Source: Deltaproteobacteria bacterium
GTDB lineage: Bacteria; Myxococcota_A; Polyangia; GCA-2747355
Direction of reading: 5' to 3'
Length of the DNA stretch: 64,000 nt
Assembly: GCA_020633415.1 (NCBI GenBank)
Contig: JACKDQ010000011.1
Span: 62,001 to 126,000, forward strand
Notes under the pieces: generated by a model
Database searches by the model: none
What the model saw: the letters and a program-made list of their open reading frames with translations, nothing else
What the model was told of the DNA's origin: nothing
Shown: one piece after another, positions 26,019 through 34,422 of the stretch
Layout: the number at the start of each line of letters is the position of its first letter
Position numbering within the stretch: the stretch's first letter is position 1
Made by a program: the position numbers and the translations under genes

Positions 26019-26701
26019 CGCTGACAGACGCGATGGGGTCGATACCCAGCTTGGACAGCCGCTGCGGAAGAAGCGAAGGGCACGCGGCAATGGGCGCAGC
26101 GCGCCGCAGCACAACGCCGATGATGAAAAACGCGCGAGCGTGAATTACCGACGAACTCGCTGCGCAGCGCCGCCGGGCCGGCGGCTGGTCCCTGGGCGCG
26201 ACGCCCGCGACGATAGCGCCAAGGTGGGTCGGGTCGTGCTTGCTGCCAAAGTCCGCGACGCGCGGTCCGGGCCTGACTTTCGAGCCGGTCGAAAGTCACG
26301 CGCCGCCCCTTGTTATAGCGCCGATAGTGCCAAGCATGACCTTGGGCGACCATCCACTCGGTGACCGATGCGCCGTCGCGCCAGACTTCGGCGACGATGC
26401 GCCCGTATCGATCGCGGTCGACTCGGCGATATTGCAGACGTCGCAGGCCCGCGAGGTATCCGGCCAGCGCACGTCGCGACGCTGCGCCATAGGGCTGCGC
26501 TAGCTCGGGTGCGTCGATCCCAGACAGTCTGAGGCGCAGTTGCTGACCGGCATCGCGGACGATCAGCGTGTCGCCGTCGACGACTTTGACCAACGAGACC
26601 GTTCGCTGGCCGTCGGCCGACGTTTGGCCGCGCCCGCCTTCGAGCGGTGGACAACCCAGCGCGAACAACCCCAGCAGAATCAGCCCAATCGACGCTCTCA
26701 T
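26015..26701 (-). CDS. Thermonuclease-family lipoprotein with Ada-like zinc-binding C-terminus
   Basis: 228 residues. The signal peptide MRASIGLILLGLFALGC ends in a lipobox (Cys17), predicting an exported lipoprotein. The staphylococcal nuclease (SNase) domain covers about 33-155, with VDGDT (41-45), LSGIDAPE (59-66) and DRYGR (97-101). After a basic linker the C-terminus (FVGNSRSRVFHHRRC to AGYRPHRVC) resembles the Ada metal-binding fold, which follows SNase domains in some other bacteria. Four cysteines there could bind Zn. It is probably an extracytoplasmic nucleic-acid-degrading enzyme. Confidence 0.85.
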   Translation of the reverse strand: MRASIGLILLGLFALGCPPLEGGRGQTSADGQRTVSLVKVVDGDTLIVRDAGQQLRLRLSGIDAPELAQPYGAASRRALAGYLAGLRRLQYRRVDRDRYGRIVAEVWRDGASVTEWMVAQGHAWHYRRYNKGRRVTFDRLESQARTARRGLWQQARPDPPWRYRRGRRAQGPAAGPAALRSEFVGNSRSRVFHHRRCAAARCAHCRVPFASSAAAVQAGYRPHRVCQR

Positions 26702-26743
26702 CGCTCGTTGGTACTCGAGGTTGACTGGCGGCTCAAGATCGAC

Positions 26744-26771
26744 TTGACTGCGTAGCGGAGCGAGTCAAAAT
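26744..26771 (+). promoter_or_regulatory. Sigma70-type promoter for nuoB
   Basis: TTGACT (26744-26749) and CAAAAT (26766-26771) are separated by 16 nt, about 46 nt upstream of the nuoB start. The -35 matches 5/6 and the -10 matches 4/6. Confidence 0.5.
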
Positions 26772-26817
26772 AGGGCCATAAATTGTCCCCAAATTGGCCC
26801 CCGCTAAGGAGCGCCCA

Positions 26818-27339
26818 ATGGGTCTCGAGTTCACCACCGGAAAACTAGCTGACGCGCTGGCTTGGGCGCGCAAGTACTCGTTGTTTCAGTACCCGTTCGT
26901 CACCGCATGCTGTGGCATGGAGTTCATGGCGCTGTGGGGACCGCGCTACGACATCGCGCGCTTCGGTGCCGAGTTCCCGCGCTTTTCCCCGCGCCAGTCG
27001 GACTTGCTGATGGTCGTCGGCACAATCACCGAGCGTCAAGCACCAGTACTCAAGCGCATCTACGATCAAATGTGCGAGCCCAAATGGGTGATCTCGTTCG
27101 GCGTCTGCGCCTCGAGCGGCGGTTTTTATCAGAACTACGCCACCGTGCCGGGTATCGACCACGTGATCCCCGTCGACATTTACATCCCCGGTTGCCCACC
27201 GCGGCCGGAGCAAGTGCTCGACGCACTGATCATGCTGCAAGACAAAATCAGCGCGCACGACACCAACTACGATCGGCGGATCCGCGAGGACAAGCGCATC
27301 AAAGCCGAGGGCCGTCAGTCGCGCAGCGTCGCCGGCTAG
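26818..27339 (+). CDS. nuoB: NADH-quinone oxidoreductase subunit B (complex I N2 cluster), solitary
   Basis: 173 residues, normal length for NuoB, the peripheral-arm subunit that holds the terminal [4Fe-4S] cluster N2 next to the quinone site. All ligands are present: Cys31-Cys32 (CCGME), Cys97 (FGVCASSGG) and Cys126 (IPGCPPRPE). AAGGAGCGCCC precedes ATG 26818. No other nuo gene flanks it: the next gene converges and is unrelated. It therefore belongs to a dispersed complex I or to a related hydrogenase-like complex. It carries a Lys/Arg-rich C-terminal extension. Confidence 0.96.
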   Translation: MGLEFTTGKLADALAWARKYSLFQYPFVTACCGMEFMALWGPRYDIARFGAEFPRFSPRQSDLLMVVGTITERQAPVLKRIYDQMCEPKWVISFGVCASSGGFYQNYATVPGIDHVIPVDIYIPGCPPRPEQVLDALIMLQDKISAHDTNYDRRIREDKRIKAEGRQSRSVAG

Positions 27340-27354
27340 CGCCCGAAAAGATCA

Positions 27355-27383
27355 ACGCCGCTCCGAAAGATACGGAGCGGCGT
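27355..27383. terminator. Bidirectional terminator between nuoB and the DUF4340 gene
   Basis: A perfect 11-bp stem, ACGCCGCTCCG / CGGAGCGGCGT, with loop AAAGATA lies between convergent genes. Read on the minus strand it is followed after a few bases by TTTT, and on the plus strand by no T-run. Confidence 0.6.
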
Positions 27384-27464
27384 GCTTCGCGAATCGAACC
27401 GCTCCAAAACGCCTGCCGTCGGAATGCGATCGTCAAGCCGCTGCGCCGGAGCTTCGCGCAGCGA

Positions 27465-28553
27465 CTAGCTGGCTTGTGAGGCCCCCGGCCCATCGCTGTG
27501 TGCCTGGCCTTGGGGCTGCTTGGCCTTTTCCGCTTCGCTTAGGTCTGTGCGTTTCTTGTCGACCAGCGGCCGCGCAACCCAACTGCCGACCTTGACGTAA
27601 AATGGCGAGTTGCTGGCCTTGAGGTAGTAGCTGTCGCCGACCTTTGCACCGACGAGGATCGTCACGGTCTGGCGTTCAGGAGCGGGCGCCGCCGTCGGAC
27701 CGGCATCGCTCGCCGCAGATGCGGGCGCCTTGACGGGCTTCTCGGTGACGAGCGTCAACGTCGCCAACGGATTGTCGAAGCCGTAGTCAGCCTGCTTGTT
27801 CTTGCCGAGCGGGGCCTCTAGCGTGATCGCCGTTGCAGCGTTGACCAGCCCATCGACATCACCACTCTTGAGCTTCTGCCCGGCCGGTAGGCCTTCGAGC
27901 GCCCAAGCCTGATCGGCGGCAGCGCGGGTCAGGGTGATCGTTCCATGGTTGTTCTTCAGCGAGAGCGAGACGACCTGCTTGCTATCCGTCTTGAAATACT
28001 GCGTGTCGACCCAGCCACCGGCGTTTGTCGATAAATCCCAAGCGCTGAACTCACCGGCCAGATGAACCGCCTTTTCTCCCGCCAGGCGCACGTGCACCCG
28101 CTTGAAGGCCGGCGAACTACCGATAAAGAACGTCAGCGGCTTGCCGCCTTTGCGCTGAATCTCAACCTTGCGTTGATATTTGTCGTCAGCGACCTCGAGT
28201 TTGCGCTGGTGGCTCTGCTGCTCGGTAACCGTCTCGCTGCTACTCAGCGCGGCGAGCTTGCCGATCATCTCTTTGACTTTGTCACTCTGGGCTGGGTAGT
28301 CGCCGCCGCTGCGCAGCAGCCAGTCGTCTCCGCTCTTGGCCAGCTCGACGACCTCGCCTTGCTTATCGCCATAGACCTTCAACAAGTTCACGTCGTCGGC
28401 CTTTAGCCCTGCGAAAAGCTGCTCGGCCTTAGGTGCCTTCGGCGAATCCCCGCCCAGGTAAACAACACCGACGACTACCAGCTGGGCAACCAGCAAGATC
28501 CCGAGGGTACGGTTGAGCCGCGCCGTCTGTTCACTCGCGCTACGCTTTGTCAT
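27465..28553 (-). CDS. DUF4340 domain protein of the Gld-like ABC operon
   Basis: 362 residues. A short basic N-terminus, one membrane helix (LGILLVAQLVVVGVVYLGG), then two or more copies of the DUF4340 fold and a Pro/Ala/Lys-rich C-terminus. DUF4340 genes typically follow GldG-like genes in bacteria. Of two adjacent ATGs (28556 and 28553), GGAG has optimal spacing to 28553. The start overlaps the end of the permease-GldG gene by 14 bp, so translation is coupled. Role unknown; probably part of an envelope ABC complex. Confidence 0.85.
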   Translation of the reverse strand: MTKRSASEQTARLNRTLGILLVAQLVVVGVVYLGGDSPKAPKAEQLFAGLKADDVNLLKVYGDKQGEVVELAKSGDDWLLRSGGDYPAQSDKVKEMIGKLAALSSSETVTEQQSHQRKLEVADDKYQRKVEIQRKGGKPLTFFIGSSPAFKRVHVRLAGEKAVHLAGEFSAWDLSTNAGGWVDTQYFKTDSKQVVSLSLKNNHGTITLTRAAADQAWALEGLPAGQKLKSGDVDGLVNAATAITLEAPLGKNKQADYGFDNPLATLTLVTEKPVKAPASAASDAGPTAAPAPERQTVTILVGAKVGDSYYLKASNSPFYVKVGSWVARPLVDKKRTDLSEAEKAKQPQGQAHSDGPGASQAS

Positions 28554-31473
28554 CATTTTTCTCCACGCCGGACAACTCGATCGGCTGCAGATTGCGCCGC
28601 CGGACAAAGGCCACACCAAAGATCGCACCGAGAGCGAGAACAACAAACAGGTAGTTGAACATCTCGTAGTTCAGTCGCGCACTCTCTTCCATCGGTCGCA
28701 ACGTGCGCGCGTAGTGCCCGCGCGAGCGAATCGAAAGCAGATCTTCGTCGGCAACGGACCAGTCGATAATGTTCTGCAAGAGCTGCAGATTGCTGCGGAA
28801 CGAGCTCGTCCCGGTCTGACGCGCAATGCTTAGTGCAATGTCGTCCGCGAAATCTGCACTGCCGATCACCACCAGGCGCGCGCCCTTGGGCGACTGCTCG
28901 AGCGTACGCCCGTCGCTACGCTTGGGCTTGCCCTTGGCGTCGCCGGTCGCACCCTCGTTGAATAACGGTGACGGCTTGCCTTTGAAGGCGCTGCTGAAAC
29001 TGCCGATCGCGGCGACCGCCAAGATACGCTGCTTGTTTTCCTTGTCGCCGCTGCCGCCCTGCGGGTACTCGAAACCACGACGCGGGAAGCGCGCGAAGTC
29101 AGGATTGACGTCGCTGGCGCTCTGTTCCCAGGACAGCGCGCTCGACTTCAACAGCGGTGTGGCGTGAACCAGCGAGGTGTCTTTGTCTTTGGGGAAGTTG
29201 AGCGTCAGCGCTGAGGCCCATTGCAGCACGACCGAAGGCAAGCCGGCAACCACCGGACTATCTTCGGCCAGGCCGTCGGAGCGCACGTCGATCCAGAACG
29301 GATAGGCCTGGAGCAGGCGCATCTCGCGGATCGTCGAACCCATCACGTTGCGCTCGAAGGGAATCAACATCGGCGCGTTACGCGCATCGAGCACCAGGTT
29401 CTCGGAAACCTCGACCCCCCAAGCCTTGAGCAACTTGTCGAGGTTGTTGGAGAGCTTATTGACCTTGAGACCACCACCAGCGAAGCGCGAAAGCTCCAAC
29501 TTATAGCGACCGGCGGCGACGACAACGGCGCCACCCCGCATTAAGAACTGGTCGATGGCAAATTGCTGTTTGTCATCGAGCGAATCGGGCGCCATTACCA
29601 CCAGCACGTCGACATCGCCCGGCACACGGCCCTCTTTCAATTCGACCTCGCGCAGCGTGTAGTTCTCGCTGAGCGTAGCGCGCAGCATACGGTAGCGATC
29701 AGGCGGTGGCGGCGGCATCTGTCGCCCCATCATCATCTGCTGGCGACGCGGCGGCGGCTTGGGCGCCATCAAACCGACCGTCTTGAGAAAGCCTGGCAGC
29801 AAACGCTTAATGCCCGCGGTCAACTCGTTGCGGATATCGAGCTCGGTCATCTTGCCCTCGGGGTAGAGCCGATCGTAACGGTCACCCGAGTTGAGCAGCA
29901 GATGCATGTAAAAGGAGTTCTCGGAAAACAGCGAGACCGCCAACGGCTTGAAGCCGAACTTCTCGTAGAGCTTCTTCGGCAATCCGGAGTCTTTGCTCGC
30001 CATCGGATCGATCGTCTCAAAGACAAACTTTCCGCCGCTGCGCGCTGCGATCTCCTCGGCAACCTTCTTCACACGAGCCGGTACATCGGCATACTGTTTG
30101 GGCAGCGTGCTCGGCGTGATGTAGGCGGTCAGTTTGATCTTGTCGGTCGCCCGCGCGAACATCGCTTCTAACGGCTGGAAGCCATAGACGACCTTCTTGA
30201 TCGTACGCGTCAGGTCGTACTCGAGGTTGCGCAGACGCACTTTGATGTCCTGCGCCGACCGGCGAACTTCGATCAGGTCCTGAAAGCCCAGTTTCTCGAA
30301 CTTGTCGCCGTACTTGACGAGAATCGTGAAGTACGAATTGACCACACCTTCGCTGTGCCGATCGGCAAACTCCAGCGGGATACTGTTGATGCCGTAGACC
30401 TCAGAGGCCTCTTTTTCCAACTCAGGCGACTTTTGCGGGTCGATGAATTCGCTGCGTACGCTCTTGCCGCCCACCGCCTGGTACTCCTCAAGCATGTCGC
30501 GGATTCGCGGGACCAGCGGCGCCAGCTTGGCGTGAGTCTTTGCCGAAAAGTAACCACGGATCAACAGCGGCGCTTCAAGGCCAGCAAGGATCTTCTTGGT
30601 TGCCGGCGAAATGCTGTATTCGTTGCGCTCGGTCATATCGATCCGCGCGCCCGCCACGCCGGCCAGGCCCAAGTTGAGCAACAGCAGGTTGGCCAGCACG
30701 AGCACCACCGAGAGCCGCATCGCACTGCGGCTCTTGGCGGCAACTTGACCGACGCCCCAACGCTTGGATTCGAGGATCACCATGTTGAGGTAGAGAAAGC
30801 CGACGCAAAGGCTGCCGTAGTAGACCAGGTCGCGCAGATCGAGCACTCCGCGCTGAATGCTCTCGAAACGGCTACCGCTGCCAATGGCACGCAACAGTTC
30901 ACCGCCCTGCGTGCCGAATAGCGACACGACCGGCTCGGAACCGACCAGATAAAGCAAGCCACAACCAAGGCAGGTCAGCAGCAGCGCGACCAGCGGGTTT
31001 TCCGTCGCCGACGAAATGCAGAGCCCGATCGATAGATAGGCCCCGGCCAGCAATAGTGCACCGAGATAGCCGCCGAAGACCGGGCCCCAGTCCAGTTCGC
31101 CCAGCGACGTCACGGTCAGCGGCAAAGCAAACGTCAGCACCAACGCCACGGCGATCAGGGCCAGGCCGCCGAGGAACTTGCCGACAACCAGGTGCCGCAA
31201 ACGGATCGGCATGGTCAGCAGGATCTCGAGCGTGCCGGCGCGCTGCTCTTCGCTCCAAAGCCGCATCGTCAGCGAGCCGACCAAAAAGATCAGCAACAGC
31301 GGCAACCAATCGAATAGCGGCCGAACATCGGCGATGTTGCGTCGGAAGAAGGCCTCGCCCCAGAAGAAGGAGAACAGCACCACGAACAGAAAGGTGCCCA
31401 AAAAGATCAGGGCCACCGGCGAAAGGAAGAACCCGCGTAGCTCTTTGCGGGCAATGCTCATCACTTGGGTCAT
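28540..31473 (-). CDS. ABC-2 type permease fused to GldG-like (ABC_transp_aux) domain
   Basis: 977 residues. The N-terminal ~245 residues form an ABC-2/GldF-type permease with about six membrane helices. A further helix at about 265-280 leads into a large GldG-like extracytoplasmic domain (YSISPATKKIL, then the IDP-containing region; mid-domain PPPPRRQQMMM low-complexity stretch), and a final helix at about 945-965 (LFVVLALGAIFGVAFVRRR). In Flavobacterium, GldF and GldG are separate proteins of a gliding/secretion-linked transporter; here they are one chain. The ATG overlaps the ATPase stop by 4 bp. Confidence 0.9.
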   Translation of the reverse strand: MTQVMSIARKELRGFFLSPVALIFLGTFLFVVLFSFFWGEAFFRRNIADVRPLFDWLPLLLIFLVGSLTMRLWSEEQRAGTLEILLTMPIRLRHLVVGKFLGGLALIAVALVLTFALPLTVTSLGELDWGPVFGGYLGALLLAGAYLSIGLCISSATENPLVALLLTCLGCGLLYLVGSEPVVSLFGTQGGELLRAIGSGSRFESIQRGVLDLRDLVYYGSLCVGFLYLNMVILESKRWGVGQVAAKSRSAMRLSVVLVLANLLLLNLGLAGVAGARIDMTERNEYSISPATKKILAGLEAPLLIRGYFSAKTHAKLAPLVPRIRDMLEEYQAVGGKSVRSEFIDPQKSPELEKEASEVYGINSIPLEFADRHSEGVVNSYFTILVKYGDKFEKLGFQDLIEVRRSAQDIKVRLRNLEYDLTRTIKKVVYGFQPLEAMFARATDKIKLTAYITPSTLPKQYADVPARVKKVAEEIAARSGGKFVFETIDPMASKDSGLPKKLYEKFGFKPLAVSLFSENSFYMHLLLNSGDRYDRLYPEGKMTELDIRNELTAGIKRLLPGFLKTVGLMAPKPPPRRQQMMMGRQMPPPPPDRYRMLRATLSENYTLREVELKEGRVPGDVDVLVVMAPDSLDDKQQFAIDQFLMRGGAVVVAAGRYKLELSRFAGGGLKVNKLSNNLDKLLKAWGVEVSENLVLDARNAPMLIPFERNVMGSTIREMRLLQAYPFWIDVRSDGLAEDSPVVAGLPSVVLQWASALTLNFPKDKDTSLVHATPLLKSSALSWEQSASDVNPDFARFPRRGFEYPQGGSGDKENKQRILAVAAIGSFSSAFKGKPSPLFNEGATGDAKGKPKRSDGRTLEQSPKGARLVVIGSADFADDIALSIARQTGTSSFRSNLQLLQNIIDWSVADEDLLSIRSRGHYARTLRPMEESARLNYEMFNYLFVVLALGAIFGVAFVRRRNLQPIELSGVEKNDDKA

Positions 31474-32438
31474 GCTGCCCTCCGTGTCTCGTCTTGGCTT
31501 TTTCCGCCGGTCACGCGCCGGAACACCGATTCGAGCGTCTCCTGATCGTTGCGCAACTCGGTCAGCCGCCAGCCCCTTTGCTGCACGACGTCGAAGATCG
31601 TCGCGCAGAGCTGTCGGTCTCCGCCGAGCACGCGAAAGCGGTGGGCGCCATCGAGGCGATGGGGGTCGCTTTGACCGAGCTCCTGGCTGCGCACATCCTG
31701 AACGCCTGCGATCTGGCCGAGCGCGGCTTTGATCTCGTCGGTCGGTCCGACCACCGTGGCGATCGCCGCCGAGCCCTGGCGCAGGTCGGCGAGGCGCTCG
31801 TCGGTGCGCAACTCGCCTTGATCGATGATCAGCACGCGCTCGCAGGAAAGCTCGACCTCGGAGAGAATGTGCGTCGAGAGCAGCACCGTCGCCTCTTCAG
31901 CCAGCCGGGCGATCAGTTGGCGAATCTCGACGATCTGGCTGGGGTCGAGACCGCTGGTCGGCTCGTCGAGGATCAGCAACTTGGGCTGATGCAAGATCGC
32001 TTGCGCCAAACCGACGCGCTGACGATACCCCTTGGAGAGTTGGCTGATCGGTTTGACCAGAAACTTCTCCAGACCGGTGGAGATCACCGCCCGACTGATC
32101 AGCTTGCGCTGCTGATCGGGCGCGATCTCGCGCAACTCGGCGACCCACTGCAAATACTCTTGCACCACCATGTCGCGATAGACCGGGGCGTTTTCGGGCA
32201 AGTAGCCGATCTGCGCTTGTACCGCCAGCGGGTCGACCAGAACGTCGATGCCTGCGATCTCGGCCCGCCCCTCGCTGGGGTGCAAAAAGCCCGTGAGGAT
32301 TTTCATCAGCGTGGTCTTGCCCGCACCGTTGGGACCGAGCAAACCGACGACTTCGTTCTTGCCGATCTCGAACGAGACACCACGCAGCGCGTGCACGCTC
32401 TGCCCATAAGTCTTCGCAATCGCTTCCGCTTTGATCAT
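31470..32438 (-). CDS. ABC transporter ATP-binding protein (GldA-like)
   Basis: 322 residues. Complete ABC ATPase: Walker A GPNGAGKTT (35-43), signature LSKGYRQRVGLA, Walker B LLILDEPTSGLDP, and the H-loop STHILSE. A C-terminal extension of about 90 residues is typical of GldA/CcmA-like ATPases. ATG 32438 follows GGGAGGGCGC; the longer frame upstream is not supported. It is the first gene of the operon with the permease-GldG fusion and DUF4340. Confidence 0.93.
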   Translation of the reverse strand: MIKAEAIAKTYGQSVHALRGVSFEIGKNEVVGLLGPNGAGKTTLMKILTGFLHPSEGRAEIAGIDVLVDPLAVQAQIGYLPENAPVYRDMVVQEYLQWVAELREIAPDQQRKLISRAVISTGLEKFLVKPISQLSKGYRQRVGLAQAILHQPKLLILDEPTSGLDPSQIVEIRQLIARLAEEATVLLSTHILSEVELSCERVLIIDQGELRTDERLADLRQGSAAIATVVGPTDEIKAALGQIAGVQDVRSQELGQSDPHRLDGAHRFRVLGGDRQLCATIFDVVQQRGWRLTELRNDQETLESVFRRVTGGKSQDETRRAA

Positions 32439-32589
32439 GCGCCCTCCCGAGCGATTCGATTTGGGTGTTTTCCAGCGGCATTTGATAAACAGGCTGACCG
32501 CCGCCGTCAAGGCCTGCATGTCAGCGCGGCCCGAGCGATAACCCCCCCGCGGGCGACTTTATTCGCCAGACAAAGGCCCCAGCGGCCCT

Positions 32590-32617
32590 TTGCGACACGG
32601 CAAAAACCTGGTATTTA
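32590..32617 (+). promoter_or_regulatory. Candidate promoter giving a leaderless cyclophilin mRNA
   Basis: TTGCGA (32590-32595), a 16-nt spacer and TATTTA (32612-32617), then 7 nt to ATG 32625. The start codon has no Shine-Dalgarno, so transcription would start at or next to the ATG. Confidence 0.4.
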
Positions 32618-32624
32618 CCCCTTC

Positions 32625-33143
32625 ATGCCAAATCCAATTGCCGTGATGGAAACGTCCCTCGGTACGATGCGCGCCGAGCTGTTCACCGACAAGATGCCGA
32701 TAACTGCTGGAAACTTCGTTAAGCTTGCGGAGTCCGGATTTTACGACGGGCTACATTTTCACCGCGTGATCCGCAAGTTCATGGTGCAGTTCGGGTGCCC
32801 TCACTCGCGCGACGCGATGAGCCCACGCGCGGGTACCGGCGACGGTCCTGACGGCACGATCGCCGATGAGCATCCGGCTAACGCCAAGCTTTCCAACGAA
32901 CCGGGCACGCTGGCGATGGCCAATACCGGCCGCGCCAACAGTGGAAGCTGCCAGTTTTTCATCAACACCGTGCATAACGACTACTTGGATTGGTTCACCC
33001 CCGGTCCGTCCAAGCACCCGGTGTTCGGGAAGCTGATCGACGGGCACGACGTTCTCAAAGCGATCGAGTCAACCAAGACCGACGCATCGGATCGGCCGAC
33101 CAGGCCGGTTCAGATGGTCAAGATCACCATCGAACAGGGCTAG
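32625..33143 (+). CDS. Cyclophilin-type peptidyl-prolyl cis-trans isomerase
   Basis: 172 residues, no signal peptide, cytoplasmic cyclophilin of the PpiB kind, catalysing prolyl isomerisation. Recognisable motifs are GNFVKLAESGFYDGLHFHRV, FMVQFGCP, GTLAMANTGRANSGSCQFF and HPVFGKLIDG. The reading frame is open far upstream only because it is antisense to the ABC ATPase; the domain begins at ATG 32625. It contains an insertion typical of bacterial short cyclophilins (MSPRAGTGDGPDG). Confidence 0.94.
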   Translation: MPNPIAVMETSLGTMRAELFTDKMPITAGNFVKLAESGFYDGLHFHRVIRKFMVQFGCPHSRDAMSPRAGTGDGPDGTIADEHPANAKLSNEPGTLAMANTGRANSGSCQFFINTVHNDYLDWFTPGPSKHPVFGKLIDGHDVLKAIESTKTDASDRPTRPVQMVKITIEQG

Positions 33144-33151
33144 CGCAAGAG

Positions 33152-33466
33152 ATGGCGCTCTTGGAGATCAGTGTCTCTCCACGCGGCGGTCAAGGCGTCG
33201 GCATCAGCCAGTACGTCGCCCGGGCCTTGCGCGTGTTGAAAGATTCTGGATTGGCGCATCAAACCCACGCGATGGGCACGGTGATCGAGGGCGACATCGA
33301 CGCGCTATTTGAAATCGCTCAGCGCATGCACGCGGCGTGTTTCGACCCGGCGGGCGAAGAAATCTTGCGCGTCGTCACTTCGATCAAGATCGATGACCGG
33401 CGCGACAAGCAAGCCACGATGCAAAGCAAGGTCGATGCGCTTGCCGCGCGTTTGAACGAATCCTGA
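33152..33466 (+). CDS. MTH1187 family thiamine-binding protein (DUF77)
   Basis: 104 residues with a ferredoxin-like fold. The sequence begins ALLEISVSPRGGQGVGISQYV and contains THAMGTVIEGD, the family core. Members bind thiamine or a related ligand and form tetramers; their role is not settled. It starts 8 nt after the cyclophilin stop and is probably co-transcribed with it. Confidence 0.88.
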   Translation: MALLEISVSPRGGQGVGISQYVARALRVLKDSGLAHQTHAMGTVIEGDIDALFEIAQRMHAACFDPAGEEILRVVTSIKIDDRRDKQATMQSKVDALAARLNES

Positions 33467-33491
33467 TCGACTAGCACCCGCTCGCCTGTGC

Positions 33492-33497
33492 TATAGT
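33492..33497 (+). promoter_or_regulatory. Candidate -10 element 7 nt before the bpt start
   Basis: TATAGT (5/6 to TATAAT) is followed by 7 nt and ATG 33505. A GAGGAG sequence directly abuts the ATG, too close to act as a normal Shine-Dalgarno, so a leaderless mRNA is plausible. Confidence 0.4.
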
Positions 33498-33504
33498 CGA
33501 GGAG

Positions 33505-34290
33505 ATGTCTTCGGCGACTGACGGTAGTGGTATCGACCTGAGCGATCCTCAGCGCTTCGATACGCCCGACAATTTGCAGATCATCGAGTCGATCGAGGGG
33601 CTGACATCGCACAGCCCGATCGATGTCTGCCCGTATCTGCCCGCGCGCCAGATGCGCCTCGGGTTGCTCTACGGCACAAACTTGCGCCCCGAGCAGTTCG
33701 ATCTGCTGCTCGCCCGCGGTTATCGGCGCTCGGGTCCATTGCTCTACCTTCCCGATTGTCCAGGCAGCTGCCGCCAATGTCTGCCGATCCGCATCTCGCT
33801 GCGTGATTTTGCGCCGTCGCGCAGTCAGCGCCGCGTTTGGCGCCGCAGTCAACAGCGGCTCACCGTCCGTGTCAGCACGCCGCACTTCGACCCAGACCAC
33901 CTGGCGCTGCACAATCGCCATCTGGTGCAGGTCTCGCCGGACAACCGACCCTGTGACGCTGAGGATTATCACGCGGCGTTCATCCAGAGCTGCGTCACGA
34001 CGCGCCTGATCGAATATCGCATCGATGGTGAGCTAGCAGCACTAAGCGTACTCGATCTCGGCAAAGCCGCGCTGTCCTCGCACTACGTTTGCTGGGACCC
34101 ACGCTTCGCGCGCTTTTCCCTCGGCACCTTGACCGCCCTTTGGGAAATGCGTTGGGGGCTTGCCCAAGGGTTTACCCACTACTACCTCGGTTACCTCGTA
34201 CGGCAGTGCACCGCGATGAACTACAAGGACCGCTTCCGCCCGTTCGAGCTGCTCGACTGGGCGAGCCTCGACTGGTCGCTCGGCCAATAG
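33505..34290 (+). CDS. bpt: Bpt-type leucyl/phenylalanyl or arginyl-tRNA--protein transferase
   Basis: 261 residues of the ATE/Bpt family, which adds an amino acid from tRNA (leucine in known bacterial Bpt enzymes) to N-terminal Asp/Glu so that proteins enter the N-degron pathway. CPYLPARQMRL, the GYRRSG segment, the cysteine cluster C-PGSCRQC-LPIRI and SSHYVCWDP with YYLGYLV are hallmarks. The product probably feeds ClpS/ClpAP. A leucyl specificity is assumed from bacterial relatives, not visible in the sequence. Confidence 0.93.
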   Translation: MSSATDGSGIDLSDPQRFDTPDNLQIIESIEGLTSHSPIDVCPYLPARQMRLGLLYGTNLRPEQFDLLLARGYRRSGPLLYLPDCPGSCRQCLPIRISLRDFAPSRSQRRVWRRSQQRLTVRVSTPHFDPDHLALHNRHLVQVSPDNRPCDAEDYHAAFIQSCVTTRLIEYRIDGELAALSVLDLGKAALSSHYVCWDPRFARFSLGTLTALWEMRWGLAQGFTHYYLGYLVRQCTAMNYKDRFRPFELLDWASLDWSLGQ

Positions 34291-34393
34291 TGCCCGCTAA
34301 CCGGCTGGTAACTACCGCCACTCCGCTCTCCGGATTCGCCGCCTAACGCGCCGCCGAACGCGCCGCAAACCGGCCGTTGTGGCCACGTTTTCC

Positions 34394-34409
34394 TGGCACG
34401 CAGCGTGCT
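34394..34409 (+). promoter_or_regulatory. Candidate sigma54 (-24/-12) promoter
   Basis: TGGCACGCAGCGTGCT matches the consensus TGGCACG-N4-TTGCW except for one base, with the required GG-N10-GC spacing. The predicted start point is about 34420, only 3 nt before ATG 34423, so the mRNA would be nearly leaderless. The palindromic GCACGCAGCGTGC core could also arise by chance. Confidence 0.45.
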
Positions 34410-34422
34410 TAGCTAATCCCAG

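Noticed and set aside
31056..32624. Long N-terminal extension of the cyclophilin frame
   Set aside because: It is antisense to the ABC operon; the cyclophilin domain begins at 32625.
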